A stretch of DNA of 64,000 nt from Geminocystis sp. NIES-3709 (GCF_001548115.1 NZ_AP014821.1:1-64000), one strand, 5' to 3'; shown: positions 25,499-36,217, counted from the first letter of the stretch. Notes: generated by a model from the letters alone, not told the origin. A program made the numbers and translations.

Positions 25499-28099
25499 AT
25501 GAAAAAATTTGTCAGTCTTCGCAGTAAAATCTTAGTAGGCTTCACTTTGATGTTTACTGTTTTCGGTATCGGTGTTTATTACTGGTTTTATCGTTTTACC
25601 ACAGACAAAACTTTACAACGTTTAAAAGACGATTTACGCATAAGTGCGATCGCATCTTCTCAACAGATAGATGTGGATGAATTCGTGACTTTATCTCAAA
25701 CGGGTAAGGCAAATCAAGAAGGTGGATCAGATGATCCTCTTTATCAAAAACAACTAGAATGGTTATATAACCTACATCAAATTAACCCAAAAATATTTAT
25801 TTTCACTTTTATTAAAGATGATTCTCAGACGCAAGAAAAACAGCAAATTAGATATTTAGTTGATGTCTGGATGAATATAGATGCTAGTAAAAGTGCTAGG
25901 TTTTTAGAATCTGCGATCGCTACACCATATCACATTAACACACTAACTAACGGCACAGTAGAATTTAGAGACTTTTATCAAGACAAATGGGGAAAATGGA
26001 TGACTTATTATGCCCCCATTAGGGATAAATCAGGTAAAATCGTTGGCGCTATTGGCGCAGATATGCAAATTGATGAAATAACCCAATTGCAAAAAGAAAT
26101 CCAACGACAATTTTTAGTTTCCTTCGGAATATCTTACCCCTTTTTCCTGACCTTAATCTATATTCTCACCACTCTTTTAACTAGACGTTTTCAAGCAATG
26201 CAAAAATATGCCCAAGCAGTAGGAGAAGGAAATTATCAACCCAACATCTCTTTATCCAGTGAGTTCAAATTTTCTTTTTTCAATGATGAAAGAATTATTT
26301 TAAGTAAAGCCTTAGAAGAAATGACAGGAAAAATAAGGCAAAGAGAAGAATTACTAAATGCCATTTTTAATCAGGTAGCTGTAGGTATCGGTATTCACAC
26401 TTTAGATCATAAAATAAAAATTGTTAACCAAACATTTTGTCGTTTAATCGGGTATTCTGAAGAAGAATTAATCGATCGACATTGCTGTGATATTACCCAT
26501 CCTGAAGATATAGAGTTGAGTAAAAAATATATCCATGAGATGATTCACTCTAAGGTATTTCCTCCTTCAACCCACGAAAAACGATGTATTTGTAAAAATG
26601 GTGAAATAATCTGGATAGAAATGGCTATTACCATTATTGAAGATAATCATAAAAATCCTAAATATTTTATCTCCGTTATTCAAGACATTACCCGTCGTCG
26701 TTTTGCCGAAAAGAAATTAATAGAGGCGGCTAACACAGATTTTCTAACAAAATTACCCAATCGAGGTTATTTTATTGAATGTTTAGATGATTTATTAAGT
26801 CAAGCTAACGACTATCTCCATAATTTATTTGCTCTTTTGTTGGTGGATTTAGATAATTTTAAAACCATTAATGATAGTTTAGGACATTTAGCTGGGGATC
26901 AATTTTTAGTCAATATCGCTAATCATTTAAGTGATTGTGTTACTGATAAGGATATAGTCGCCCGATTGGGAGGAGATGAATTTGCAATACTATTAACTTC
27001 GATTCAAAGTATAGAAGATGCGATCGTAGTTGCGAATAAAATTCAAACAGAAATTAGTATTCCCTTTTATATTCATGGGCAAGAATTTGTCACCAGTGCA
27101 AGTATCGGTATTGTCTTGAGTCGAAATTTAGCTAGTCAAACAAAGTATCTTGTCGCTTCAGATTTATTAAGAGATGCAGATATTGCCATGTATCAAGTGA
27201 AAAACAAAGGGAAAAATAACTATGCTATTTTTGGACAGGAAATGTATGAAAATTTTATTCATCAACTAAAGTTAGAGAATGATTTGCGTAAAGCTATTGG
27301 AGAAGGTAGCCTAAGTTTATACTATCAACCCATTATCGACTTGAAAACAGGAGAATTATATAGTTTAGAGTCCCTAGTACGTTGGTTTCATCCAGAGTTA
27401 GGATTTTTAACCCCTAATAAATTTTTACCTATTGCCGAACAAAGTGGATTAATTGTAGAGTTAGGTAACTGGGGATTAAAAACTGCTTGTCATCAACTTC
27501 ATCAATGGCACGAAGAAAAATTAATCTCCGAAAATATATCAGTGAATGTGAATATTGCGGGAAAACAATTTGACGGTAAAGATTTATTAACTCAAATAGT
27601 CAAGACTCTTTCTGAGACTAAATTATCTCCCAGTCATTTACATATTGAGGTAACAGAAACAATTATTTCTCATAACACCGTAAATGTGACTAAAACCTTG
27701 AAAAAAATTAAGGATTTAGGTGTTAAAATTGCGATCGATGATTTTGGTACAGGTTATTCATCCTTAGCGAGATTACGAAACTTTCCTGTGAATGAAATTA
27801 AAATAGATAAGGCTTTTGTACAACCATTAAATACTCATCCTCGAAATGTTAAATTTTTACAGGGGATAATTACTCTTTGTCAAAATTTAGAGTTAAAAGT
27901 AGTTTGTGAAGGCATCGAAACCGAAGCTCAAAATAATATATTATCTGATCTTCATTGTAATTATGGACAGGGATATTTATTTGCTAAACCCATGAGTGTG
28001 AGTGATTTTGAGTTATGGATTAAAAATAAAACCAAGAGAGACGAGGAAAGGAAAAAGAATCAAAATTCTGAGTCTAATTTTATCAAGGGTGAATTATAA
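25499..28099 (+). CDS. Membrane sensor PAS-GGDEF-EAL protein
   Basis: An 866-residue c-di-GMP enzyme. One membrane helix at about 10-30, a periplasmic sensor to about 200 (FRDFYQDKWGKWMTYYAPIRDKSG, Cache-like) and a second helix at about 205-227 form the input. A HAMP-like linker leads to a PAS domain (about 285-405, then QDITRRRFAEKKL). The GGDEF domain (about 410-580) has an intact G491-G492-D493-E494-F495. The EAL domain (about 595-845) has ESL at 624-626 in place of EAL plus IDDFGTGYSSL, EIKIDKAFV, CEGIET and YGQGYLFAKP. Both activities look possible; which dominates cannot be read from sequence. Confidence 0.9.
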   Translation: MKKFVSLRSKILVGFTLMFTVFGIGVYYWFYRFTTDKTLQRLKDDLRISAIASSQQIDVDEFVTLSQTGKANQEGGSDDPLYQKQLEWLYNLHQINPKIFIFTFIKDDSQTQEKQQIRYLVDVWMNIDASKSARFLESAIATPYHINTLTNGTVEFRDFYQDKWGKWMTYYAPIRDKSGKIVGAIGADMQIDEITQLQKEIQRQFLVSFGISYPFFLTLIYILTTLLTRRFQAMQKYAQAVGEGNYQPNISLSSEFKFSFFNDERIILSKALEEMTGKIRQREELLNAIFNQVAVGIGIHTLDHKIKIVNQTFCRLIGYSEEELIDRHCCDITHPEDIELSKKYIHEMIHSKVFPPSTHEKRCICKNGEIIWIEMAITIIEDNHKNPKYFISVIQDITRRRFAEKKLIEAANTDFLTKLPNRGYFIECLDDLLSQANDYLHNLFALLLVDLDNFKTINDSLGHLAGDQFLVNIANHLSDCVTDKDIVARLGGDEFAILLTSIQSIEDAIVVANKIQTEISIPFYIHGQEFVTSASIGIVLSRNLASQTKYLVASDLLRDADIAMYQVKNKGKNNYAIFGQEMYENFIHQLKLENDLRKAIGEGSLSLYYQPIIDLKTGELYSLESLVRWFHPELGFLTPNKFLPIAEQSGLIVELGNWGLKTACHQLHQWHEEKLISENISVNVNIAGKQFDGKDLLTQIVKTLSETKLSPSHLHIEVTETIISHNTVNVTKTLKKIKDLGVKIAIDDFGTGYSSLARLRNFPVNEIKIDKAFVQPLNTHPRNVKFLQGIITLCQNLELKVVCEGIETEAQNNILSDLHCNYGQGYLFAKPMSVSDFELWIKNKTKRDEERKKNQNSESNFIKGEL

Positions 28100-28165
28100 A
28101 ATTATAGGTAAAGAAAGGGAAAAACAGTGTAAAGTAATTTGATGTCCATAAACTCATTATTTAAA

Positions 28166-28216
28166 ACCCAACGCCTAATACTTAATACCTTCAATGTCAA
28201 ATATTTTGCGTTGGGT
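28166..28216. promoter_or_regulatory. Inverted repeat upstream of sir
   Basis: ACCCAACGC (28166-28174) and GCGTTGGGT (28208-28216) are perfect 9-bp arms 33 bp apart, located 84 bp before the sulfite reductase start. It may be an operator for a dimeric regulator or a stem in the 3' end of the upstream gene. Confidence 0.4.
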
Positions 28217-28299
28217 AACCTCAGTTAATATTTTTTGCAGAGAAAGATGCGATCGCAGTAAAATAGGGAAAGGAATAAAAATTTAACCTAGAGAAAATA

Positions 28300-30234
28300 A
28301 TGACAGCAAGTGTGACGATTCCCAAAAAGCCCTCAAAAGTCGAGAATTTAAAAGAGCGTAGCAACTTTTTGAGAGAACCTATAGCGACAGAACTACAACA
28401 AGATACCACCCACTTTACAGAAGATGGGATTCAAATTCTTAAATTTCATGGCTCATATCAACAAGATAATCGAGATAATCGAGTAAAAGGGCAAGAAAAA
28501 GATTATCAATTTATGTTACGCACCCGCAATCCAGGCGGTTTTATTCCCCCTCAACTATATCTTACTCTTGAAAATCTTTCAGAGCAATACGGTAATCATA
28601 CATTGCGAGTCACAACTCGACAAGGTTATCAAATTCATGGTATTCTCAAGAAAAATCTCAAGACAGTAATCAGTAATATTGTCAAAAGTATGGGCTCAAC
28701 TTTGGGCGCTTGTGGAGACTTAAATCGTAACGTTATGGCACCTCCCGCCCCCTACAAAAACCGTGCTGATTATCAATATGCCTGGGAATATGCGGAAAAA
28801 ATTGCTGACTTATTAACTCCTCAAACGGGTGCATACTATGAAATTTGGTTAGATGGAGAAAAAGCTATTACCGCCGAAGAAGCCCCCGAAGTTAAAGCCT
28901 ATCGTCAAAAAAACCTCAATGGTACTAATTTTACCGATTCTGAAGAACCTATCTATGGTACTCAGTATATGCCTCGAAAGTTTAAATGTTCTGTTACTGT
29001 ACCCGGAGATAATTCGATCGATGTTTATACCCATGATCTCAGTTTAGTGGTTATTGTAGATGAAAAAGGAGAATTAGAAGGGTTTAACATTCTTGCCGGA
29101 GGAGGTTTAGGGCGTACCCATCGTAAAGAAGAAACTTTCGCTCGTAGTGCAGATGAAATTGGATATGTAAAGAAAGATGATGTTTTTGATTTGGTAAAAG
29201 CAGTTGTAGCTACTCAAAGGGATTATGGCGATCGTGTAAATCGTCGTCATGCGCGGATGAAGTACTTAATTAATGATTGGGGAGTTGAAAAATTTACGGC
29301 TAAATTAGAAGAATATTTTGGTAAAAAATTAGAGCCTTTTAAACAACTACCTGAATGGAAATATGAAGACTATTTAGGTTGGCATGAACAAGGAGATGGA
29401 AAACTATTTATCGGTATTTCTGTTGAAAATGGACGAGTCAAAAATGAAGGAGAATTTCAACTAAAAGAAGCTCTAAAAAAAGTTATTGAAAAATACGAAT
29501 TACCAACTCGTTTAACAGCTAATCATAACATTATTCTTTATGAAATTGACCCTCAATGGCAAGAAGATATAAGCAAAATTTTAGTGAATCATGGAGTAGA
29601 AATTAACCCAGAAAACGTTAATCATCTTACCCGCTATTCTATGGCTTGTCCTGCCTTACCAACTTGCGGATTAGCTACCACAGAATCAGAAAGAATTTTA
29701 CCTAGTATTCTCGAAAGAATTGACAGTTTATTAGGTAAGTTAGGCATGGAAGAAGAAAACATCGTGATTCGGATGACAGGATGTCCTAATGGTTGCGCCC
29801 GCCCTTATATGGCAGAATTAGGTTTTGTGGGTGATTCTCCGAATGTCTATCAAATTTGGTTAGGAGGATGTCCGAATCAAACTCGTTTAGCTCAGGTTTA
29901 TGTTGATAAACTAAATGTTAATGAGTTAGAAAAATTTTTAGAACCTTTATTGGTCTTTTTCCGAGATAATAAAGAGAATAATGAGACATTTGGTCAATTT
30001 TGTTATCGTGTTGGCTTTGACGCTTTACGCACTTTTGCTGACAAATATAAATCAAGCAAGAAAAAAATTATGACTCAAACTGAGAAAAAATCCCGTAAAA
30101 AACGTAACGAACATCGTATTAGCGTAAATGAAGAATGGTATCAAAAATTAAAAACTACTTCCTCTGAGCAAAAAAAAGGCATGAATCAGATAGTTTCAGA
30201 AGCTTTAGAAGCATATTTTTCTAGTCAAAAATAA
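28300..30234 (+). CDS. sir: Ferredoxin-dependent sulfite reductase with RHH-like tail
   Basis: A 644-residue assimilatory sulfite reductase that converts sulfite to sulfide with electrons from ferredoxin. Siroheme/4Fe-4S ligands are C450 and C456 ([11 protein letters not shown]) and C495 and C499 ([12 protein letters not shown]). The N-terminal repeats [13 protein letters not shown] and [13 protein letters not shown] are typical. The core ends near residue 585. The last 54 residues, starting at an internal Met591, are lysine-rich, then [28 protein letters not shown], the layout of a ribbon-helix-helix DNA-binding module. Ferredoxin nitrite reductase is excluded by the length and the closer similarity to Sir. 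Confidence 0.9.
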   Translation: MTASVTIPKKPSKVENLKERSNFLREPIATELQQDTTHFTEDGIQILKFHGSYQQDNRDNRVKGQEKDYQFMLRTRNPGGFIPPQLYLTLENLSEQYGNHTLRVTTRQGYQIHGILKKNLKTVISNIVKSMGSTLGACGDLNRNVMAPPAPYKNRADYQYAWEYAEKIADLLTPQTGAYYEIWLDGEKAITAEEAPEVKAYRQKNLNGTNFTDSEEPIYGTQYMPRKFKCSVTVPGDNSIDVYTHDLSLVVIVDEKGELEGFNILAGGGLGRTHRKEETFARSADEIGYVKKDDVFDLVKAVVATQRDYGDRVNRRHARMKYLINDWGVEKFTAKLEEYFGKKLEPFKQLPEWKYEDYLGWHEQGDGKLFIGISVENGRVKNEGEFQLKEALKKVIEKYELPTRLTANHNIILYEIDPQWQEDISKILVNHGVEINPENVNHLTRYSMACPALPTCGLATTESERILPSILERIDSLLGKLGMEEENIVIRMTGCPNGCARPYMAELGFVGDSPNVYQIWLGGCPNQTRLAQVYVDKLNVNELEKFLEPLLVFFRDNKENNETFGQFCYRVGFDALRTFADKYKSSKKKIMTQTEKKSRKKRNEHRISVNEEWYQKLKTTSSEQKKGMNQIVSEALEAYFSSQK

Positions 30235-30382
30235 TCTTAGGGAAAATAAGGTACCTCAGTTCGATGCAAAATGTATGGATAATAGCAAGGTATTAGTTGT
30301 TAGGGTATTAGGTAAATAATTGAGGAAAAACTGTTAACAATTGATTTTACTTAGATTAATTTAATCAGATTTGGTATTTTTA

Positions 30383-30411
30383 GAACCTAAAACCTAAAGC
30401 CTAAAACCTAC
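30383..30411. repeat. Heptameric tandem repeat (CCTAAAA)n
   Basis: About four imperfect copies of CCTAAAA/CCTAAAG in exact 7-base phase, downstream of sir. It resembles the short tandemly repeated heptamers of cyanobacterial genomes. Confidence 0.65.
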
Positions 30412-30444
30412 CTACATCAATGATTTTTTCTCGAACTTAGGTAA

Positions 30445-30461
30445 GGTGGGCATTACCCACC
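30445..30461. terminator. GC-rich hairpin between convergent sir and MOSC genes
   Basis: GGTGGG, loop CATTA, CCCACC. It sits 16 bp from the MOSC-gene stop codon, between two convergent genes, and may end both transcripts. There is no good T-run on either strand, so termination is uncertain. Confidence 0.4.
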
Positions 30462-30477
30462 ACAAAAAACTGATTTT

Positions 30478-31332
30478 CTATGAATTTTGAACGGTTAAAT
30501 TATCTCCAATATTTACAATTCCTTCATTCTGAGCTATCATATTTTGACCGAACATTATGCCATCAGGAGTGTTACGAAAGCTACTAAGAGTTAATAATGG
30601 TTCTTTTGTTCGATCGACTTGTCCTGTTTTTTGATCTGTTGTGGTTACGATACAACGACTACAAGGCTTTACTATATCAAAATTGACATTTCCTATCTGA
30701 ATTTTTTGCCATGTATCTTCAATAAAAGGATCTGAGGTTTCAACTACTATATTAGGGCGAAAACATTCCATTTTTATTACTAATTGATTCGCTGGATATT
30801 TTGTTTGTAAATGACGGTTTAGCTCATCTAAAGAACCAGTATTTGTTAATAAAAAAGGAAATCCATCAGAAAAACTTACGGGTTGATTTTCTTGGGTGCT
30901 ATATTGTCTGTTAATAGGTCTAATATGTTTGTTAGATTGTTGTACTAAGCGACAAGATTTATCTATTTTTAAGGCTTCTGTAAACCAGTTTGCTACCTCA
31001 TCTCCTTGATCAATAGCTATAGTTGAATCTCTCCAAATATTGACCTCAATTTCTTTTTTATTATCATCAGGAATTAACTCAAACTCTGATATATTAACAT
31101 TTTCAGTCCTTAAATATAATTTATTTTCGTTTATAGTTACTCTAATAGTTGCTAATTGTGGATGTTGTCTTTGAGTCAAAAATTTGCCATTTTTATCTAC
31201 TAACATAAATTGTCGATCGTAAAAAGTAGGTTGAAAAAAATCTCGTAAACCTTTTGGAGTAATTTCTGCTTTTGTTAAACTAATTCCTTGACAAGATTTA
31301 ATGGGATAAATAAAAAGATTTATTATTTTCAT
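30478..31332 (-). CDS. MOSC-domain protein (YcbX-like)
   Basis: A 284-residue protein with the N-terminal beta-barrel (about 1-110: LFIYPIKSCQGISLTKAEIT, DRQFMLVDKNGKFLTQRQHP) and the MOSC core (about 125-280: FRPNIVVETSDPF, then KPCSRCIVTTTDQKTG). The PCSRC cysteine is the expected molybdenum-cofactor sulfur ligand. Relatives reduce N-hydroxylated compounds or handle molybdenum-cofactor sulfur. It may be the last gene of a minus-strand group with the methylase (14-bp gap). Confidence 0.87.
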   Translation of the reverse strand: MKIINLFIYPIKSCQGISLTKAEITPKGLRDFFQPTFYDRQFMLVDKNGKFLTQRQHPQLATIRVTINENKLYLRTENVNISEFELIPDDNKKEIEVNIWRDSTIAIDQGDEVANWFTEALKIDKSCRLVQQSNKHIRPINRQYSTQENQPVSFSDGFPFLLTNTGSLDELNRHLQTKYPANQLVIKMECFRPNIVVETSDPFIEDTWQKIQIGNVNFDIVKPCSRCIVTTTDQKTGQVDRTKEPLLTLSSFRNTPDGIMFGQNMIAQNEGIVNIGDNLTVQNS

Positions 31333-31346
31333 CTTTAGTTTTATGG

Positions 31347-32267
31347 TTAATAATTAGTGATTAAAATTTCGTTAATTTCTCCTCTTTTTTCTGCTTTACT
31401 ATTAATAAAACGAGGAGCTTTTATTCTTTTTATATTATAGTTACTATAAGCCTCATCAAAAAATTGATCGAGCATATCTTCATTAGTAGGATCAGAATTA
31501 CTTAACATTAATTTAGCTCCTTTTTTATCTAATATTTTAAAAAATTGTGCTAATCTTAATTGTTCATTATCATCAAAATTATTGTTATTATAACTATTAA
31601 AATTAGAGGTTTTATTTAAAGGACGATAAGGCGGATCAAAATAGACAAAAGTTTGCTCATTTACCTCTTTTTTACAATCCTGAAAGTCTCCTTGTCTAAT
31701 GTCAGTTTTTTGCAAAATTTTACTTAAATTAATCAGATTTGATTGATCGAATATATGAGGATTTTTATGTTTACCAAAAGGCACATTAAATAATCCTTTC
31801 CTATTTACTCGAAATAACCCATTAAAACAAGTTTTATTCAAAAAAATTAATTCCGCAGTTCTTATTAACCATTGTTTATCATAGTTTTTATAGTTAATAA
31901 TTTGTTTTTCTTGGTTAAATTTATCTCTTATTTTATAAAAATATTGAGTTTTTTCTATATCGTTAAATCTTAGATACTTAGTTTCTAATTTATCTAAAAT
32001 ATCAATTAAATCATCTACATTAATTTTAATAGTTTGATAAGCTAATACCAATTCAGGATTTACGTCATAGAGTAAAAATTTTTGAATATCATAATGTTGG
32101 GCAATATATAAAAAAACAGCACCACCACCGACAAAACCCTCGATATATTTATTTATTTGACCATTAATTAACTCTTGAGGAAATCGATCACATATTTGAT
32201 TTAGTATTTTTGTTTTTCCCCCAGCCCATTTTAAAAAAGGTTTAACTAATTTATCTTGATTTTTCAT
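31347..32267 (-). CDS. Dam-type DNA adenine N6-methyltransferase
   Basis: A 306-residue D12-class methylase. PFLKWAGGKTKIL at the N-terminus and the S-adenosylmethionine-binding GFVGGGAVF are present, with FLNKTCFNGLFRVNRKGLFN and the catalytic DPPY at residues 211-214. The closest well-known relatives (Dam, DpnM) methylate adenine in GATC, and GATC is the core of the CGATCG octamers so common here. ATG at 32267 is preferred over a TTG four codons upstream. A Uma2-type nuclease gene ends 4 bp upstream; no classical DpnII-like enzyme is seen. Confidence 0.9.
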   Translation of the reverse strand: MKNQDKLVKPFLKWAGGKTKILNQICDRFPQELINGQINKYIEGFVGGGAVFLYIAQHYDIQKFLLYDVNPELVLAYQTIKINVDDLIDILDKLETKYLRFNDIEKTQYFYKIRDKFNQEKQIINYKNYDKQWLIRTAELIFLNKTCFNGLFRVNRKGLFNVPFGKHKNPHIFDQSNLINLSKILQKTDIRQGDFQDCKKEVNEQTFVYFDPPYRPLNKTSNFNSYNNNNFDDNEQLRLAQFFKILDKKGAKLMLSNSDPTNEDMLDQFFDEAYSNYNIKRIKAPRFINSKAEKRGEINEILITNY

Positions 32268-32271
32268 TAAT

Positions 32272-32811
32272 TTATTCAAAAATTTCAGGCCACAAATCTA
32301 CTATTTTTAATTGCCATTGGGGAAGTAATTCAGGAATAGTTAAAGTATCTTGATCTGTTAATATTTCTACCTCTTTATTTACTCTAAAAATTTTGATAAT
32401 ATGTTCATCAGGATCAATTAAGATTGCGACTTTTACTCCAAAATCTAAAAAGTTTTTTAGTTTATTTTCTAGTTTACTAATTCGATCGAATGATTTTATT
32501 TCTACGACTAAATCAGGTATAACTTGAGCATAACTACGAGGACTTATCTTCAATTTTTCTGCCTTAACAAATGCGACATCAGGAGCTAATAAATCTCCAT
32601 TAGGCATAATAAAACCTGCGGATGATCCTGTTACTCTGCCTAGTTTACGAGAATTAACCCAGTTTCTTAAATTACTACTAAAGTTAGTCCCTACTTCTTC
32701 AGAAAAAAAATCTGATGGACTCATAATAATAATTTCTCCCTCTTTCAGTTCATATTTAAAATTGGGATTTTGCTGTTGTATTTTATCAACATCTTCGATC
32801 GTTAGTTTCAT
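32272..32811 (-). CDS. Uma2-family (DUF820) PD-(D/E)xK nuclease-like protein
   Basis: A 179-residue protein of the Uma2 family, much expanded in cyanobacteria. The nuclease-like core is visible: the acidic LAPDVAFVKAEKL, then PDLVVEIKSFDRISKLENKL with the E-x-K pair, then GVKVAILIDPDEHIIKIFR. The function is unproven for almost all members. It lies immediately upstream of the adenine methylase, so the two may be translated from one transcript. Whether they form a modification-restriction pair is inference. Confidence 0.85.
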   Translation of the reverse strand: MKLTIEDVDKIQQQNPNFKYELKEGEIIIMSPSDFFSEEVGTNFSSNLRNWVNSRKLGRVTGSSAGFIMPNGDLLAPDVAFVKAEKLKISPRSYAQVIPDLVVEIKSFDRISKLENKLKNFLDFGVKVAILIDPDEHIIKIFRVNKEVEILTDQDTLTIPELLPQWQLKIVDLWPEIFE

Positions 32812-32861
32812 AATTTTTTCTTTGTTTCTGGGAAAAAATAGGGCTAAAAACTAAATTTTTT

Positions 32862-34733
32862 TTACCGAGCTATTTCTAAAGATTTAGATGTGTAATTATT
32901 GACTATTTCTCTAAATGAATCCCCGTCGATGGTTTCTTTTTCTATTAATAAATCTACTAACATATCAATTACAGGGCGATTTTCTTGAATAATTTGTTTA
33001 GCATTTTGATAACATTGAAAAACGATCGATCGAATTTGTTTATCAATTTTTTCAGCTATTTCTTGAGAATAATCAGAACGATTAACGGAGTCATTTCCTA
33101 AGAAAATAGGCTGATTATCGTCTTCTAAGGCAATAGGGCCTAAATCAGACATTCCAAATTTTGTCACCATTTGACGGGTTAAAGATGTCACTCTTTCGAT
33201 GTCATTTCCTGCACCAGTAGTTATTTCTGCTTCTCCAAAAATTACATCTTCGGCCGCCCGTCCACCGAGTAATCCTGTAATACGGGCGAATAATTGAGTT
33301 CTGGAAACTAAGCCCTGTTCTTCATCAGGAGTAAACCATGTTAAGCCTCTGGCTTGTCCTCTGGGAATTAAAGTTACTTTTTCCACGGGATCATGACCTT
33401 TTGTTAATGTCCCGACAATACCATGACCAATTTCATGATAGGCGATTAGTCTTTTACTTTTGCCGTCAACTAGAGGTGTGCCTTCCATTCCTGCAATTAC
33501 TCGATCGATGGCGGCATCAATTTCTGCCATGGTGATGGCTTCTTTTCTTCGTCTGACGGTTAAAATGGCTGCTTCATTGAGTAAGTTAGCTAAATCTGCC
33601 CCTGAAAATCCAGGGGTACGTTGGGCTATGGTTTCTAAAGATACTTGGGGATCAATTTTTTTATTAGCACCATGTACTTCAAGAATACCTAAGCGTCCTT
33701 TCATATCAGGATAATCCACAATAACTTGTCGATCGAACCTTCCCGGGCGTAATAAGGCACTATCCAAGACATCAGGACGATTAGTTGCCGCAATAACAAT
33801 AATGCCCGTATTGCCCTCAAAACCATCCATTTCCGTAAGCAATTGGTTGAGGGTTTGTTCTCTCTCGTCATTACCTCCACCAATTCCAGCACCTCTTTGT
33901 CGTCCCACAGCATCAATTTCATCAATAAAAACAAGACAAGGTGCATTTTCTTTAGCTTTACGAAATAAATCTCGCACTCTTGAAGCACCAACTCCTACGA
34001 ACATCTCTACAAATTCAGACCCAGAAATACTAAAAAAGGGAACTTGTGCTTCACCGGCGATCGCTTTAGCTAAAAGGGTTTTACCTGTACCGGGAGGACC
34101 TACTAATAAAACGCCTCTGGGAATTTTAGCACCAACGGCAGTAAATTTATCGGGAGTTTTCAGAAAAATAACTACTTCCTGTAATTCTTCTTTCGCTTCT
34201 TCGATACCTGCCACATCTTTAAATTCAACTCCAGTGGCTGCTTCCATTTGAAATCTTGCTCGAGATTTGCCGAAATTCATTGCTCCGGCGGCGGTACTAG
34301 CAGAGCGTTTAATTAAGAGAAATAAGCCAAAAATCAATAAAAGTAATAATCCTATCTGCATTAAATTGATCACGGCGGCACTACTAGCGGCGGAAGATTC
34401 TACGGCAAAATCAATTTTTTTTGACCTAATTTTGGCGATTAATTCGGGATTTTGATTAAATAGCTTAACTTGTTCCGCTTTATTGTCTGTTTCTTTCTTT
34501 AAATACACATTAGCGATATTGGTGGCAGGATCGATCGTAATTTTGCGAACTTCTCCTGTTTCAATACTTCTAAGTAAATCTGAGTAGTTGAATGATTCTT
34601 TTTTCTGTTGTGCCAAAGCTATGTTACCTACGAATAAAGTTTGTAACAACAACAAACTACTCGCCATAATACGAAGCATTTTGGGCGATTTTGTGAATTT
34701 ACTGGGACTTAATTTACGATGATAACTGTGCAT
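32862..34733 (-). CDS. ftsH: ATP-dependent membrane zinc protease FtsH
   Basis: A 623-residue AAA+ protease. It has an N-terminal membrane helix (about 24-42, also signal-like), a lumen-side domain and a second helix (about 118-140). The AAA domain carries [53 protein letters not shown] and [20 protein letters not shown]. The zinc site is HEIGH starting at residue 433, with a downstream acidic ligand. It removes damaged photosystem II and other membrane proteins. The core resembles the FtsH1/FtsH2 class more than FtsH4; the exact paralogue is not certain. Confidence 0.95.
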   Translation of the reverse strand: MHSYHRKLSPSKFTKSPKMLRIMASSLLLLQTLFVGNIALAQQKKESFNYSDLLRSIETGEVRKITIDPATNIANVYLKKETDNKAEQVKLFNQNPELIAKIRSKKIDFAVESSAASSAAVINLMQIGLLLLLIFGLFLLIKRSASTAAGAMNFGKSRARFQMEAATGVEFKDVAGIEEAKEELQEVVIFLKTPDKFTAVGAKIPRGVLLVGPPGTGKTLLAKAIAGEAQVPFFSISGSEFVEMFVGVGASRVRDLFRKAKENAPCLVFIDEIDAVGRQRGAGIGGGNDEREQTLNQLLTEMDGFEGNTGIIVIAATNRPDVLDSALLRPGRFDRQVIVDYPDMKGRLGILEVHGANKKIDPQVSLETIAQRTPGFSGADLANLLNEAAILTVRRRKEAITMAEIDAAIDRVIAGMEGTPLVDGKSKRLIAYHEIGHGIVGTLTKGHDPVEKVTLIPRGQARGLTWFTPDEEQGLVSRTQLFARITGLLGGRAAEDVIFGEAEITTGAGNDIERVTSLTRQMVTKFGMSDLGPIALEDDNQPIFLGNDSVNRSDYSQEIAEKIDKQIRSIVFQCYQNAKQIIQENRPVIDMLVDLLIEKETIDGDSFREIVNNYTSKSLEIAR

Positions 34734-34800
34734 TGGTGATGATCTTTCAAATAACTAACTCTTTTATAACAAATCTGGAAAAACAATGAACAATAAACGG

Positions 34801-36000
34801 TTATAAATCAGTGTTTATTATCTGTTGATAAACCTCAATTAATTGTTTTGCGATGTGATCCCATGTATAATTTTCTAGGATAAATTTTCTAGCTCGATCG
34901 CGTGACAGTGTTATTTCTCGATCGTCTATTAATCTTAGAGAATCCTGATTTTTGAGAGCTTTTTCGATCGTTATAGCAATTTTATCTATATCTAAATCCG
35001 TCACATAACCTAGATTATTTTCTTTGATTACTTCCGATAAAGCAACTTCAGGGGTAATAATTACTGATAATCCTGCTTCTAGGGCTTCTAAAACAGCGAT
35101 ACCAAAATTTTCTGAGTAGGAAGTCAAAGCAAATAAATCTGAACCTTGTAACAAGAGATTTTTAAATTCTCCTTCTACAAATCCAACCCAATAAGTTTTA
35201 TCATTGATATTTTCTTTTTCTATTAATAATTTAATTTTTTTTTCATATTCAATATCACCAACTCCGGCAATTATAAAGCGATAATCATAATCAATTTTTG
35301 CCAATGCAGATATAAGAAACTCTAAACCTTTTTTTTCGTGAATTCTGGATAAAAATAAAATTATTGATGTGTTATCAGAAATATTAAATTTTTGACGTAA
35401 TTTTTTTTGAGCAAAAAGGATTAAATTAGTAGAATTAATTCCTAAAGGAATCACAAAACTATTTATTTTTAATCCTAGGTTTTTAACTTCTTGTTGTTCT
35501 TGAAAAGCAGTACAATGAACAAAATTACTACCTTCTAAATTAGTTTTTTCTACTAAGTCAAAATAGATTTGTTTTTTCTTTGCCTTTTGTGTCAAAGACC
35601 AACTACATAATTGTCCTAATGGTCTAACAATATAAGGAATTTTTTTTAATCTAGCAATTATCATTGCGATAGTAGAAGTATAAGAAAAAATAGCATGAAC
35701 ATGGATTAAATCATATTTATTAATATTTTCAAATAACCAAATTGTTAAGTCCAAAGAAAAAGCAAATTCTCGAATAAAGTTAATATTAGGCGAAAAACGA
35801 TGAAAAAAAATAACAGGAACTTTCTTATAGATTACTTTCTGTTTTAATGGCACATCTAATAAATTATCTCCATGATCATTAGTCGTCACAATTTCTACTT
35901 CAATCTCATTATCTTGTAATGCTTTTACCATTTCTAAAACTGCTTTACTAGGGCCACCTCTTACAAACGAAACGGAAGGAATAACATGGAGAATTTTCAT
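34801..36000 (-). CDS. Family-4 glycosyltransferase
   Basis: A 399-residue GT-B enzyme. The N-terminal domain opens with KILHVIPSVSFVRGGPSKAVLEM and contains DLIHVHAIFSY. The C-terminal GT4 nucleotide-sugar domain has ILFLSRIHEKKGLEFLISAL, YWVGFVEGEFK and the E-x7-E motif region TSYSENFGIAVLEALEAG. It would transfer a sugar to an envelope polysaccharide or glycolipid. Asparagine synthetase and methyltransferase genes lie upstream on the same strand, suggesting a small surface-glycan cluster. Donor and acceptor are unknown. Confidence 0.88.
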   Translation of the reverse strand: MKILHVIPSVSFVRGGPSKAVLEMVKALQDNEIEVEIVTTNDHGDNLLDVPLKQKVIYKKVPVIFFHRFSPNINFIREFAFSLDLTIWLFENINKYDLIHVHAIFSYTSTIAMIIARLKKIPYIVRPLGQLCSWSLTQKAKKKQIYFDLVEKTNLEGSNFVHCTAFQEQQEVKNLGLKINSFVIPLGINSTNLILFAQKKLRQKFNISDNTSIILFLSRIHEKKGLEFLISALAKIDYDYRFIIAGVGDIEYEKKIKLLIEKENINDKTYWVGFVEGEFKNLLLQGSDLFALTSYSENFGIAVLEALEAGLSVIITPEVALSEVIKENNLGYVTDLDIDKIAITIEKALKNQDSLRLIDDREITLSRDRARKFILENYTWDHIAKQLIEVYQQIINTDL

Positions 36001-36217
36001 AAATAGATGTTACCAATTGATAATTGAGAATTGTACATTGCTCATGATTCATTGTTGAAAGCAGTTTTCATTTCTTTAAACCACAGAAGTGCATTCTTCT
36101 TTACGACTTTGCGAGAGATAAAAAATGTAGTTTATTTATGGGAAAAGCTGTGTAATTTGTACCTTATAAAATAAAATTAATAACCATAAATTTAATCCTA
36201 TTGGGAAGAAAAATATT

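Noticed and set aside
33338-34455. Frames of 62-149 codons opposite or within ftsH
   Set aside because: ftsH is complete and conserved through this region; these are shadow frames.
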